DNA of 64,000 nucleotides from Methylosinus sp. C49 (GCF_009936375.1 NZ_AP022332.1:3690501-3754500), one strand, 5' to 3'. Shown: positions 18,706 through 27,514, numbered from the stretch's first letter. Notes: generated by a model from the sequence alone, not told the origin. Numbers and translations are program-made.

Positions 18706-19541
18706 ATGCGTCCTTTTCCCTGTGTCAGAGTGTCGAGCACGGCGAAGGCCGCCCGGTGCTCGGCGGCGTCGTGGACGCGGAAAATCCGCGCGCCCTCCAG
18801 CGCCGCGATCAGATTCGCCGCCACTGTGGCGATGAGGCGCGCATCCACCTCTGCGCCGAGCAGCGCGCCGAACAAGCGTTTTCGCGAGACGCCGATGAGC
18901 ACCGGCAGCCCGAATCGCAGGAGCTGCGGAACGCCGCGCAACGCCGCGAAATCCTGCTCGCGCGTCTTGCCGAAGCCGACGCCCGGATCGAGAATCACGC
19001 GCGATTCCGGCACGCCGGCGGCGACGGCGATCTCCAGCGAACGCTCGAAAAAGCCGAGCATGTCCGAGACGATGTCGATATCGGGCGCGACATCGGCGCG
19101 ATTATGCATGACGACGACGCCGGCGCCGGCTTCGGCGATCGCCGGAGCCATATCGAAGTCGCGCTGCAGGCCCCAGATATCATTGATGATCGTCACGCCG
19201 GCGGCGAGGGCGCGGCGCGCCGTCTGGGCTTTATAGGTGTCGATGGAGACCGGAACGCCGCATTGCGCGACCAGCGTCTCGAGCAGCGGCGCAAGACGGC
19301 TCCACTCCTCTTCGGCGGTCAGCGGCGTATGGCCGGGGCGGGTCGATTCGGCGCCGACATCGACAATGTCCGCGCCGTCGGCGGCGAGCTTTTGCGCCTG
19401 CGCCAGCGCGGCTTCCGGCGCGAAGAAGCGGCCGCCGTCGGAAAAGGAATCGGGCGTCACATTGACGATGCCCATGATGACTGGCCGCGCCGCGACGAGC
19501 GAAAAGAATCGCTCGCGCGACGATTCAATCGTCGTCGTCAC
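18702..19541 (-). CDS. folP: Dihydropteroate synthase
   Basis: DHPS joins p-aminobenzoate to the pterin pyrophosphate made by FolK. The 279-residue TIM-barrel has the two family signatures NVTPDSFSDGG (about residue 27) and DVGAESTRPGH, then SIDTYKA, NDIWGL and DPGVGFGKT. The GTG start is preceded by GGAG 6 bases upstream. In methylotrophs a DHPS-like activity also belongs to methanopterin synthesis, but this protein looks like an ordinary folate enzyme. Confidence 0.96.
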   Translation of the reverse strand: MTTTIESSRERFFSLVAARPVIMGIVNVTPDSFSDGGRFFAPEAALAQAQKLAADGADIVDVGAESTRPGHTPLTAEEEWSRLAPLLETLVAQCGVPVSIDTYKAQTARRALAAGVTIINDIWGLQRDFDMAPAIAEAGAGVVVMHNRADVAPDIDIVSDMLGFFERSLEIAVAAGVPESRVILDPGVGFGKTREQDFAALRGVPQLLRFGLPVLIGVSRKRLFGALLGAEVDARLIATVAANLIAALEGARIFRVHDAAEHRAAFAVLDTLTQGKGRI

Positions 19542-19565
19542 TCTCGTCTCCGGGGAATGAGCCTG

Positions 19566-19940
19566 TCAGTCGTATTTGATATAGGCGAAGCGCTGGTCGG
19601 TCTCGGGCGTGCCCTCGAGCGCGCCGCCCGCCTTGCCGGGACGCCAGGACACGACGTCCTCGATCTTGCGCGCCAGCTCGAAATCCTTGTCGGTCACGCC
19701 CTTGGCCGTATGAGTCATCAGTTTCACCTCGACCCATGCGTAGGAAGCGGCTATGTCGGGATGGTGCCAGGCGGCCTCGGCGAGATGGCCGACCGTATTG
19801 ACGACCATCAACGTGCCCTTCCAGCCGTGAGTCTTGAATTTGCGGCGAATCCAGCCGTTCTCGAGCCGCCAATGCGGCAGCTCGGCGGTGAGGCGAGCGG
19901 TGATCTCTTCTGGCGAATATGCGCGCTCCTCGGCGGCCAT
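19566..19940 (-). CDS. pcd: Pterin-4a-carbinolamine dehydratase family protein
   Basis: This small enzyme family dehydrates 4a-hydroxy-tetrahydropterins. The 124-residue product carries the catalytic pattern WHHPD (His59, His60) and a third His near residue 77, followed by DKDFELARKIE. There is no phenylalanine hydroxylase nearby. Genes of this type (pcd) are known from C1-transfer gene clusters of methylotrophs, and here it lies between folP and a divergent beta-RFAP synthase, which supports a role in C1 pterin metabolism rather than aromatic hydroxylation. GAGGGGG precedes the ATG. Confidence 0.9.
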   Translation of the reverse strand: MAAEERAYSPEEITARLTAELPHWRLENGWIRRKFKTHGWKGTLMVVNTVGHLAEAAWHHPDIAASYAWVEVKLMTHTAKGVTDKDFELARKIEDVVSWRPGKAGGALEGTPETDQRFAYIKYD

Positions 19941-19970
19941 GGCGTCCCCCTCTCTCGCTCGTTCACTCTC

Positions 19971-19990
19971 GCTCGTCCGCGCGGACGAGC
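19971..19990. promoter_or_regulatory. Perfect 20-bp palindrome between pcd and beta-RFAP synthase
   Basis: GCTCGTCCGC followed immediately by GCGGACGAGC. It is centred in the 201-bp divergent region, 31 bases from the pcd start and about 150 from the + strand gene. It could be an operator shared by both, or a GC hairpin in the pcd leader; the sequence does not decide. Confidence 0.45.
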
Positions 19991-20141
19991 TCTCCTTCGC
20001 TGCACGAACTCTTGCCTTCGCACGCGCGGCGCCTTACTCGGCCTAATCGAATGCGCGCGAGCCCCGGCGACAATGGCGTGAAACCGCGCCGGGAAGCGAG
20101 ATATAGCGGATATTCCGCGCAAAGTCCGAAAATGAGGCTCC

Positions 20142-21095
20142 ATGCCGATCAGCGTGAGCGTCGTCGCCGCGGCGAGATTGCATCTCGGCTTCTTGGACAT
20201 GAATGGCGCGCTGGGCCGCAAATTCGGCGGGCTGGGCCTCTCCATTGACGCGCCGGCGACGCGGCTGACGCTGCAGCCGGCTGAAAATATGGAAGCTTCC
20301 GGCCCCGATGCGGAGCGGGCGCTCGCTCTGCTCGAGAAGGCGACCGCCGCTCTCGCGCCGGGCAAGCGCTATCGGCTCGACATTGGCGAGGCGATCCCTC
20401 CCCATTCCGGCCTCGGCTCGGGCACGCAGCTGGCTCTGGCGATAGCGGCCGCGCTGCGCCGCATAGAGGATCTGCCGCAGAATGTGGAAGCGGACGCCGC
20501 TCTGCTGCAACGAGGCGCGCGCTCGGGCCTCGGCGCCGGCCTGTTCACGCGCGGCGGGCTGGTGGTGGATGGCGGCCGCGGCGCCGAGACCTTGACCCCG
20601 CCGGTGGTCTCTCGCCTCGCCTTCCCGCAAGACTGGCGCATTCTGCTCGTCTCGGACCCGGCCTCGATCGGCCTGCACGGCGCCGAGGAGCGCAAGGCCT
20701 TCGCCGAGCTGCCGCCCTTCTCGGAAGAGGATGCGGGGAAATTGTGCCGGCTGGTGCTGATGCAGGCGTTGCCGGCGGCGGCGGAGGCGGATTTCTCGGG
20801 CTTCGGCGCGGCGATCACGGCCATTCAGGCGATCGTCGGGGATTATTTCGCGCCGGCGCAGGGCGGGCGGCGCTTCACCAGCGTGGCGGTCGAAGCTCTG
20901 CTCGCGCGGCTGGCGCAGGCGGGCGCCACGGGCCTCGGCCAGACCTCCTGGGGGCCGACCGGCTTCGCCTTCGCGCCCGATGAGACGGAGGCGCGCCGCC
21001 TCGAGGCTTTGGCGCGCGGCGCGGCGGAGGCCAGCGGATTGACGCTGGCCGTCGTCGCAGGGGCGGATCGCGGCGCGCGCATAGACGCCGTCTAG
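20142..21095 (+). CDS. mptG: Beta-ribofuranosylaminobenzene 5'-phosphate (beta-RFAP) synthase
   Basis: Beta-RFAP synthase condenses PRPP with p-hydroxybenzoate/p-aminobenzoate, the committed step of tetrahydromethanopterin synthesis. That cofactor carries formaldehyde-level C1 units in methylotrophs. The 317-residue protein opens with VVAAARLHLGFLDMNG and has a GHMP-type glycine-rich loop PPHSGLGSGTQ (residues 86-96), then RSGLGAGLFTRGGLVVDGG and GQTSWGPTGFAF, all typical of the family. It stands alone on the + strand, divergent from pcd-folP-folK, with a 38-bp palindrome at its stop codon. Confidence 0.92.
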   Translation: MPISVSVVAAARLHLGFLDMNGALGRKFGGLGLSIDAPATRLTLQPAENMEASGPDAERALALLEKATAALAPGKRYRLDIGEAIPPHSGLGSGTQLALAIAAALRRIEDLPQNVEADAALLQRGARSGLGAGLFTRGGLVVDGGRGAETLTPPVVSRLAFPQDWRILLVSDPASIGLHGAEERKAFAELPPFSEEDAGKLCRLVLMQALPAAAEADFSGFGAAITAIQAIVGDYFAPAQGGRRFTSVAVEALLARLAQAGATGLGQTSWGPTGFAFAPDETEARRLEALARGAAEASGLTLAVVAGADRGARIDAV

Positions 21096-21131
21096 AGTGT
21101 TATCCGCTCCAATTGGATCGGATAACACTCT
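21094..21131. terminator. 38-bp near-perfect palindrome between convergent genes, probable bidirectional terminator
   Basis: Outer arms AGAGTGTTATCC and GGATAACACTCT pair perfectly, and the centre TCCAATTGGA is itself palindromic, leaving one mismatch in 19 base pairs. It overlaps the stop codon of the beta-RFAP synthase gene (TAG 21093-21095) and precedes the convergent HAD gene end. It would form a very stable hairpin from either strand. Confidence 0.7.
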
Positions 21132-21214
21132 CATTTCTCTATTGGGAGCGAATTCTGATCGATCGAACGATTCCGTTCGCTCGGAAAGCGCTCTATGCGA
21201 AGATCGCCTGACGC

Positions 21215-21970
21215 TCACGAGCGGCCGAGAACCAGCTCCAGCAGCCCTTTCATATCCGGCGCGACCTTATCCGGCGTTGTGCCGAGCTTCTCCGCCGGCA
21301 GGCCGAAGCGGTTGACCCATATGGTCGGATAGCCGAAGGCCTTGGCGCCATAAGCGTCCCAGCTGCCGAAAGCGGCGAAGAGAATCTCCTCCTTGGCGAG
21401 ATGCAGCCGCTCCATCCCCAGCGCATACGCCTTGGGATCGGGCTTGTAGGTCGCATTGACCTCCGTGCTCAGCAATTCGTCGAAATAGCCTGTGAGGCCG
21501 GCGCGCTCCGCATTGGCCGAAAGCATCTTTCCACTGAAATTCGCGATTGTGACGACGCGCACGCCGGCGGCCTTCAGCCGGCGCAGCGCATCCAGCGTAT
21601 CGGGCCAGGGGGTGAGCGTCAGATAGGCGTTCATGAGCCGCTCGCGCGTCGCCGGCGGCAGATCGAGCTTCATCGCCTGGGCGGCATAGGCGAGCGCGTC
21701 GCCCGTGACCTCGAAAAAATCCGCATGGCGGCCAGTGATCGAGCGCAGGAAGCAATATTCGAACTGCTTGGCGCGCCAAAGCTTGGTGAATTCCGCGCCT
21801 TTGCCCGGATAGGCGGCCTCGACCGCCGGAATCACCGAATTGGCGTCGAAGAGCACGAAGTAGTCGAAGGCCACCGCTTTGAAACGCGGCGCCGGCGCCG
21901 TCTCGGCGCGCGCGAGCCCGGTGAAGGCCAGGCAAAAGAGCGAGAGCAGAAGGAATCTGAGCAATTTCAT
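21215..21970 (-). CDS. Exported haloacid dehalogenase type II-like (HAD) protein
   Basis: The 251-residue precursor has a signal peptide (KLLRFLLLSLFCLAFTGLARA), then a HAD-superfamily hydrolase resembling L-2-haloacid dehalogenases. Motif I is FDYFVLFD with the nucleophilic Asp, motif II region VVTIANFSGKML, motif III lysine in TYKPDPKAY, and motif IV near AFGSWDAYGAKAFG. Cytoplasmic dehalogenases lack a signal peptide, so this is a periplasmic variant whose true substrate is uncertain. The ATG at 21970 has GAGGAG upstream; an ATG 39 bases earlier only adds residues before the signal peptide. Confidence 0.82.
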   Translation of the reverse strand: MKLLRFLLLSLFCLAFTGLARAETAPAPRFKAVAFDYFVLFDANSVIPAVEAAYPGKGAEFTKLWRAKQFEYCFLRSITGRHADFFEVTGDALAYAAQAMKLDLPPATRERLMNAYLTLTPWPDTLDALRRLKAAGVRVVTIANFSGKMLSANAERAGLTGYFDELLSTEVNATYKPDPKAYALGMERLHLAKEEILFAAFGSWDAYGAKAFGYPTIWVNRFGLPAEKLGTTPDKVAPDMKGLLELVLGRS

Positions 21971-22130
21971 GAAGCATTCTCCTCGGGTCCGCGCCCATGC
22001 GACGCGCATGAGGGATTTCGTGATGCGCGTGTCTCGCGTTTCATCCCGCGCAGAAAAAAGTCGCCCGTTGACGAGACGTGAGATCGAGCGAGCGCGCCGC
22101 CGGGGCGAATGCGCCGCGCGGGAGCGTCGC

Positions 22131-22151
22131 CGATGACGAAAACCGTCATCG
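22131..22151. promoter_or_regulatory. Perfect inverted repeat upstream of the acid phosphatase gene
   Basis: CGATGACG, 5-base spacer AAAAC, CGTCATCG. It lies about 105 bases before the phosphatase ATG in the 286-base divergent region (21971-22256) shared with the HAD gene. No T-run follows, so an operator is more likely than a terminator. Confidence 0.4.
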
Positions 22152-22256
22152 CACGGTCGAGAAATTTCGGGTAGAAATCCATATGCCGAGCGCGCGGCCG
22201 GGCGGCCCGGGGACTGCGCGCGAAATCAAAAATGACGGCCGCCGGGACCAGCTCAT

Positions 22257-22958
22257 ATGAAGAAGACCGCCGCGATCCTTTCGGTTCTCGTCCTGCTCTG
22301 TGCGCCAGCGACCGCGCGCGAGGGCTTTGTGACGCCCGAGCAGAGCCATCCGCTCGAAATCCTCGCCACCCCGCCGGCGCCGCATTCGCCGAAAAGCGAC
22401 GCCGAGCTCGCCGAGCTGCATCGCATCGAGAATGCGCGCACGCCGGAGCAGGCCGCGCGCGCCAAGGCGGACGACGAGAATCAAACGATATTCCTCTATC
22501 ACACGGTCTTCGGCGAGAAATTCTCCAAGGAGAATCTGCCGGCGGTCGCAGCTCTCGGCGCACGGCTGAAGGCCGACGAATCCGCCAACACCGGCGCCGC
22601 CAAGGAAGCCTTCCACCGCATTCGGCCCTATAATGTCGACAAGACGTTGCATCCCGTCTGCAAGACCAAGACGAAGGACGATTCCTATCCGAGCGGCCAT
22701 ACCACCGTCGGCTATCTCATGGGCTTGGCTCTGATCGACATCGCGCCCGAGCGTCGCGACGAAATTCTCGCGCGGGCGGATGATTACGGCCACAATCGGC
22801 TGGTCTGCGGCGTGCATTTCCCGAGCGATGTCGCCGCGGCGCGGCTCGTCGCCTATGCCGTGCATGCGATCATGGAGCTCGATCCCGCCTATCGCAAGGA
22901 CATAGAAGCCGCGCGGACGGAGTTGCGCAACGCGCTCGGTCTCGCCCGCGCCAACTGA
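22257..22958 (+). CDS. Class A nonspecific acid phosphatase (PAP2 superfamily), exported
   Basis: This 233-residue periplasmic phosphatase has a signal peptide (KKTAAILSVLVLLCAPATA). The three PAP2 blocks are the Lys...Arg-Pro motif in AFHRIRPY, the PSGHTT loop with catalytic His, and the last block ending in GVHFPSD with the phospho-acceptor His. It resembles PhoN/PhoC-type class A enzymes, which hydrolyse phosphomonoesters. It is followed by a lipoprotein gene on the other strand and a second phosphatase-like gene, so the neighbourhood has an envelope phosphate theme. Confidence 0.9.
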   Translation: MKKTAAILSVLVLLCAPATAREGFVTPEQSHPLEILATPPAPHSPKSDAELAELHRIENARTPEQAARAKADDENQTIFLYHTVFGEKFSKENLPAVAALGARLKADESANTGAAKEAFHRIRPYNVDKTLHPVCKTKTKDDSYPSGHTTVGYLMGLALIDIAPERRDEILARADDYGHNRLVCGVHFPSDVAAARLVAYAVHAIMELDPAYRKDIEAARTELRNALGLARAN

Positions 22959-23010
22959 GCGTCAAAAAAATCATGGACGCGAAGCTCTGCGCTTCGCGTC
23001 CTCGGCAATC

Positions 23011-23301
23011 TCAGTAATTATAGTAGGCGACGCAGACGCGATTGCCGTAATAATCCCAGCCCCAGCGGGCGCAGCGCTGCGGCGGGGCGGTCGCCGCGCC
23101 GACGACGGCGCCGGTCGCCGCTCCGATCGCCGCCCCTGCGAGCGTGCCGCCCGCTCGACCGCCAGAGGCCGCGGCGCCGATCGCCGCTCCACCCGCGCCG
23201 CCGATGAGGGCGCCGCCCGCGGCGCGCTCGCCGGGCGTGTTACAGCCCGCGAGCGACGCGGCTATGGCCAGCGCCGCCGCCGTCACGAAAATCTTCTTCA
23301 T
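23011..23301 (-). CDS. Glycine-zipper (17 kDa surface antigen-like) lipoprotein
   Basis: The 96-residue precursor has a lipoprotein signal peptide with lipobox LAGC, then GERAAGGALIGGAGGAAIGA and further GxxxG repeats forming a glycine-zipper hairpin. A short Cys-containing aromatic tail (CARWGWDYYGNRVC) follows. Such proteins (Rick_17kDa/SlyB-like) sit in the outer membrane and are envelope-stress related. The ATG at 23301 has GAAGGA upstream; the longer frame to 23433 is not coding. Confidence 0.88.
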   Translation of the reverse strand: MKKIFVTAAALAIAASLAGCNTPGERAAGGALIGGAGGAAIGAAASGGRAGGTLAGAAIGAATGAVVGAATAPPQRCARWGWDYYGNRVCVAYYNY

Positions 23302-23419
23302 CAAGTATCCTTCCCACTCTATGAGCCCATGCGAGGCGCCAGGCGAGCGGCAATTCCGTCGATGCGACGCGGATTTGCCGCAGCCGAGCCCGAGACAACT
23401 TTCCGAAACCGGCGAAAAG

Positions 23420-24721
23420 ATGACCTCTACCAAAGCAACGCCCTATAAATCCCACGCTTTCGATGCGGACGACAGAGGGGATTTTCTCTGCGCGCGCGCT
23501 CTGGGCATGCTCGCGCTCGGCGCGCTGTTCTTCTCCGGGCCAGCGCGCGCCGAGGACTCCTACCACTGGCTGCAAGCAACCGCCGATGGCTGGCAGGCGC
23601 GCGCCATAACGCAGAGCAACGCCTGCCCCGCCGCCGACATCGACGGCCGCGCCGTCGCCATGACGCCGCGCGCGGGGCCGGGAGACGATTTTCCGATCAC
23701 GGTCTGCGCGGTGACGGTTCCGAAAGGAACACGAAGCCTCACAATCGACGGCGCGCCGCTGCGGCCTCCACCGGAGCGCATCGACAAGGCCCTGGTCATC
23801 GGCGATACGGGTTGCCGCCTCAAAGGCATATTCGTGCAGGATTGCAATTCCAGCGAAGCCTGGCCCTTCCGCCGAATCGCCGAGACCGCCGCGAAATTCA
23901 GCCCCGACATCGTGATCCATGTCGGCGATTATCATTATCGCGAGACCGCCTGCCTCCCCGGCATGGCGGGATGCGCCGGCTCGCCTCACGGCGACAATTG
24001 GGCGGCCTGGAGGGCGGATTTCTTCGAGCCCGGCGACGCTCTGCTGCGCGCCGCCCCTTTGGCGCTCGTGCGCGGCAATCACGAAATCTGCAAGCGCGCC
24101 GGCCGAGGCTGGACACGGACGCTCTCGCCGCTGCCGCTCGGCGACAATCCCCAATGCGCCGAGCGCGAGCCGGCCTATCGCGTCGATATTGCCGATCCGA
24201 CGCTCTACATTCTCGACACGACCGAAGCGGAAGAGCGAACTGTGGTCGTCGAGCAGGCGGCTTTTCTACGCAGCCAGCTCGCTGTCGCGAAGGATACGCC
24301 CGGCCCGGTCTGGTATGCGTTCCACAAGCCGATCTTCTCGCTGTTTCGATCGCGGATCGGCGAAACGATCGGCATCAATGAAACGCTGGCGGCCGCCGCC
24401 CATGACACTATTCCGGCGAGCGTGCAGGCCATTCTGTCGGGCCATCTCCACGCTTTCGAGGCTCTGAGCTTTCGGGAGGATCGGCCGGCGCAATTCATTG
24501 TCGGCGTCGGCGGCACCGCCATGGACCCACGCATACCGGCCAATTTCGACGGAGCGACAATCGGCGAGGCGACAGTCGCCCAAGGCCGCGGAGTCGCCGC
24601 CACCTTCGGCTTCGCGACATTCGAGCGCGGCGACGGCGAATGGATCGTCACCGACTACGACGCCGAAGCGACGCCGCGCCTGCGCTGCCATTTGCGCGGA
24701 CGCCGCCTCGATTGCGAGTGA
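23420..24721 (+). CDS. Exported metallophosphoesterase (calcineurin-like)
   Basis: The protein has the metal-binding motifs of the calcineurin-like superfamily in order: VIGDTGC, HVGDYHY, RGNHE, FHKPIF and SGHLHAFE. A hydrophobic segment (LGMLALGALFFSGPARA) acts as signal peptide. With the ATG at 23420 it has 433 residues, giving about 30 residues before the hydrophobic core. An internal ATG near 23508 would start exactly at the signal sequence, so the start is uncertain. An N-terminal beta domain precedes the catalytic domain, as in purple acid phosphatase-like enzymes. Confidence 0.87.
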   Translation: MTSTKATPYKSHAFDADDRGDFLCARALGMLALGALFFSGPARAEDSYHWLQATADGWQARAITQSNACPAADIDGRAVAMTPRAGPGDDFPITVCAVTVPKGTRSLTIDGAPLRPPPERIDKALVIGDTGCRLKGIFVQDCNSSEAWPFRRIAETAAKFSPDIVIHVGDYHYRETACLPGMAGCAGSPHGDNWAAWRADFFEPGDALLRAAPLALVRGNHEICKRAGRGWTRTLSPLPLGDNPQCAEREPAYRVDIADPTLYILDTTEAEERTVVVEQAAFLRSQLAVAKDTPGPVWYAFHKPIFSLFRSRIGETIGINETLAAAAHDTIPASVQAILSGHLHAFEALSFREDRPAQFIVGVGGTAMDPRIPANFDGATIGEATVAQGRGVAATFGFATFERGDGEWIVTDYDAEATPRLRCHLRGRRLDCE

Positions 24722-24733
24722 ACAGTCCCTACA

Positions 24734-24779
24734 CGCTCGCTCTGTCCTCGCGGCCGGCGCGAAGACAAAAGGGCGAGCG
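24734..24779. terminator. Nested inverted repeat between convergent genes (weak terminator candidate)
   Basis: Outer arms CGCTCGC/GCGAGCG enclose inner arms GTCCTCGCG/CGCGAAGAC. It lies in the 66 bases between the metallophosphoesterase stop and the adk stop. Neither strand has a good T-run, so termination strength is uncertain. Confidence 0.4.
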
Positions 24780-24787
24780 CTTCGGGC

Positions 24788-25369
24788 TCAGTGCTTCAAC
24801 GCCTTCTCGATCGCCGCGCTGACCGCATCGACCGGCTCCATGCCGTCGACCTGCTTCAACTCGCCCTTGCCGGAGTAATAATGCGACACGGGCGCGGTTT
24901 GCGTGCGATAAGCGTCCAGCCGCGTCTTGAACGCTTCTGGATTGTCGTCCGCCCGCACCTCGCCGCCGCGTGCGCGCGTTTCGTCGACGCGATTCTGCAT
25001 GCGCGCGAGCAGCGCATTCTCGTCGACGCTGAGCTCTATCACCGCGTCGAGCTTCAGACCCTCGCGGTCGAGCAGCTGATCGAGCGCCTCGGCCTGCGCC
25101 ACGGTGCGCGGGAAACCATCGAGAATGAAGCCGTTGGCGGCGTCCTTCTCCTTGATCCGCTGACCGATTATGCCGACGACGACAGCGTCGGGCACCAGCG
25201 CGCCGCGATCCATGATCTCCTTGGCCTCGAGGCCGATCGGCGTCCTCGCCTCGACCGCGGCGCGCAACATGTCGCCGGTCGAGAGCTGAGGGATCGAATA
25301 TTTGGCGACGAGCCGAGCCGATTGCGTGCCCTTGCCCGCGCCCGGCGGTCCGAGCAGCACCAGCCTCAT
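24788..25369 (-). CDS. adk: Adenylate kinase
   Basis: Adk catalyses 2 ADP = ATP + AMP. The 193-residue product is the short-lid form common in alphaproteobacteria. It has P-loop GPPGAGKGT (7-15), [10 protein letters not shown], the AMP-site [13 protein letters not shown], and no zinc-finger lid. It overlaps the secY end by 4 bases and is the last gene of the ribosomal cluster. In related bacteria rpsM-rpsK-rpoA-rplQ follow; here a convergent phosphoesterase gene follows instead. Confidence 0.97.
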   Translation of the reverse strand: MRLVLLGPPGAGKGTQSARLVAKYSIPQLSTGDMLRAAVEARTPIGLEAKEIMDRGALVPDAVVVGIIGQRIKEKDAANGFILDGFPRTVAQAEALDQLLDREGLKLDAVIELSVDENALLARMQNRVDETRARGGEVRADDNPEAFKTRLDAYRTQTAPVSHYYSGKGELKQVDGMEPVDAVSAAIEKALKH

Positions 25370-26700
25370 TTGCGTCGCCCGCGAAGTTTCGTCTTGCGGA
25401 TCAGGCCCTCATATTGATGAGCCTGGAGATGGCCATGGACCTGCGCCACCGTATCCATCGTCACGCTCACCACGATGAGCAGCGAGGTGCCGCCGAAATA
25501 GAACGGCAGATTGGCGTAGGAGATCAGCATTTCCGGCAACAGGCAGATCACCGCGAGATAGGCCGCGCCGAGAACGGTGATGCGCATCAGCACATCGTCG
25601 ATGAATTTCGCCGTGCGCTCGCCAGGGCGAATGCCCGGTATGAAGCCGCCATGCTTCTTCAGATTGTCGGCCGTCTCCGTCGGATTGAAGACGATGGCCG
25701 TGTAGAAGAAAGCGAAGAACACGATCAGCCCGACATAGGACAGCATATAGAGCGGCCGCCCATGCCCGAAATAGGCGGAGATGGTCGCGAAAATATTGTC
25801 CGTGCCCTGCGTCTGCGAGAAATTCGCGATCGTCGTCGGCAGCAGCAGCAACGAGGAAGCGAAGATCGGCGGAATGACGCCGGAGGTGTTGAGCTTCAGC
25901 GGCAGAAAGGACGTCTGCCCCTCATAGACACGATTGCCGTGCTGCCGTTTCGGATAGGTGATCAGCAGCCGACGCTGCGCGCGCTCCATATAGACGATGA
26001 AGGCGATGACGAAGAAGGACATCGCGATCACGCCGAGGATGACGCCAGTCGAGATCGCGCCCTGCTTGCCGAGCTCGAGCGTGCTGAGGATCGCCGCTGG
26101 AAAGGCCGCGACAATGCCCGCGAAAATAATCAGCGACGAGCCATTGCCGATGCCGCGCGAGGTGATCTGCTCGCCGAGCCACATCAGGAACATCGTGCCG
26201 CCGACCAGAGTGACGACTGTGGTGAGCCGAAAGAACAGGCCAGGCTCGGTGACGACGCCCTGCTGCCCTTCGAGGCCGATGGCCATGCCATAGGCCTGGA
26301 AGGTCGCCAGAATGACGGTGAGATAGCGCGTATATTGATTGAGGACCTTGCGGCCCTGCTCGCCCTCTTTCTTCACCTGCTCGAGCGACGGAATCACCGT
26401 CGTCAGCAGCTGAATGATGATCGAGGCCGAGATATAGGGCATGATGTTCAACGCGAAGATCGCGCTGCGCTGAACCGCGCCGCCGGCGAACATGTTGAAC
26501 AGCTCGAGCACGCCCTTCGACTGGCCGAAAAAGCTCTTGGCGAAAGCGTCGGGGTCGATGCCGGGCAACGGCACATAGGTGCCGAGACGATAGACGATCA
26601 GCGCGCCGAGCGTGAACCAGATGCGTTTCTTGAGCTCATCCGCTTTGCCGAAAGCGGAAAAATTGACGTTGGCCGCAAGCTGTTCGGCTGCCGATGCCAT
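25366..26700 (-). CDS. secY: Protein translocase subunit SecY
   Basis: SecY is the central channel of the Sec translocon, with ten membrane helices. The 444-residue protein shows [26 protein letters not shown] (plug and TM2 region), [12 protein letters not shown], and a C-terminal cytoplasmic loop with [13 protein letters not shown]. The ATG at 26700 is preceded by GAGGGAG; the longer frame to 26802 is not SecY-like. Unusually, 317 bases separate it from rplO, with a strong hairpin in between. Confidence 0.97.
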   Translation of the reverse strand: MASAAEQLAANVNFSAFGKADELKKRIWFTLGALIVYRLGTYVPLPGIDPDAFAKSFFGQSKGVLELFNMFAGGAVQRSAIFALNIMPYISASIIIQLLTTVIPSLEQVKKEGEQGRKVLNQYTRYLTVILATFQAYGMAIGLEGQQGVVTEPGLFFRLTTVVTLVGGTMFLMWLGEQITSRGIGNGSSLIIFAGIVAAFPAAILSTLELGKQGAISTGVILGVIAMSFFVIAFIVYMERAQRRLLITYPKRQHGNRVYEGQTSFLPLKLNTSGVIPPIFASSLLLLPTTIANFSQTQGTDNIFATISAYFGHGRPLYMLSYVGLIVFFAFFYTAIVFNPTETADNLKKHGGFIPGIRPGERTAKFIDDVLMRITVLGAAYLAVICLLPEMLISYANLPFYFGGTSLLIVVSVTMDTVAQVHGHLQAHQYEGLIRKTKLRGRRK

Positions 26701-27017
26701 GGGCGAGGCTCCCTCGTCGCGCGCCGCGCGGTTTTCTTTTAGACGAGCGTCGAAGCGACGCAGCGCTGCCCGCCGCGACGCCGCGCTCTGTTTTCGGCCC
26801 AACCCATTCGAGGGGCCGGACCCGGCGCATTGTCTATCGCACGATGTCGGCGAAAAAAAAGTCTAGCCTCTTCTCGCCGGCTCGCACAGGCGACTCCGTA
26901 TCACGACGGATGGGCGGATCGCCAGTTTTTTGGTCGATACGATTAACCTCGAGGCGGCGAAAAATGCGCCGCCTCGAGCTGACGCCCGGCCTACGCCTCG
27001 CGGGCCGGGCGGAGGCT
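26701..27017 (-). other. 317-base rplO-secY spacer with strong hairpin
   Basis: These two genes are normally nearly adjacent. The spacer holds a perfect 12-bp inverted repeat (CTCGAGGCGGCG / CGCCGCCTCGAG, 7-base loop) at 26948-26978, 39 bases past the rplO stop, and a run of eight T on the minus strand (complement of 26853-26860). I see no gene. It may end part of the rplO transcripts or hold a separate promoter for secY-adk; I cannot define -35/-10 boxes with confidence. Confidence 0.6.
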
Positions 27018-27503
27018 TCAGGCCGAAACGGGCTCTTCCGCGGCGACGAGCAACTTGATCGTGCCGCCAGCCGCCTCGATCGCGGCCAATGCCGATTTCG
27101 ACGCGGCGGCGACCTCGAAGGCGAGCTTCGCCTCGAGCTTGCCATTGCCGAGGATCTTCACGCCATCGCGCGGCTTGGACACCACGCCGGCGGCGATCAG
27201 CGCGTCGATCGTCACCGGAGCGGCGACGTCGAGCTTGCCTGCCTCCACCGCCTGCTGAATGCGGCCGAGATTGACCTCATTATAGTCGGTCGAGAAGGGA
27301 TTGAAGAAGCCGCGCTTGGGCAGGCGACGATGCAGCGGCATCTGGCCGCCCTCGAAGCCTTTCACAGCGACGCCGGTCCGGGCCTTCTGGCCCTTGACGC
27401 CGCGCCCCGCGGTCTTGCCCTTGCCGGAGCCGATGCCGCGGCCCACGCGCATGCGATTCTTGCTGGAGCCGGGATTGTCGGAGAGATCGTTGAGCTTCAC
27501 CAT
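27018..27503 (-). CDS. rplO: 50S ribosomal protein L15
   Basis: The 161-residue product begins [16 protein letters not shown] and has the basic glycine-rich [20 protein letters not shown] that threads into 23S rRNA, then a globular C-terminal domain. The ATG at 27503 is preferred to an upstream ATG 15 bases earlier because it matches the family start. L15 stabilises late 50S assembly. It follows rpmD by 11 bases. Confidence 0.98.
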   Translation of the reverse strand: MVKLNDLSDNPGSSKNRMRVGRGIGSGKGKTAGRGVKGQKARTGVAVKGFEGGQMPLHRRLPKRGFFNPFSTDYNEVNLGRIQQAVEAGKLDVAAPVTIDALIAAGVVSKPRDGVKILGNGKLEAKLAFEVAAASKSALAAIEAAGGTIKLLVAAEEPVSA

Positions 27504-27514
27504 GGTCCCGCCCC

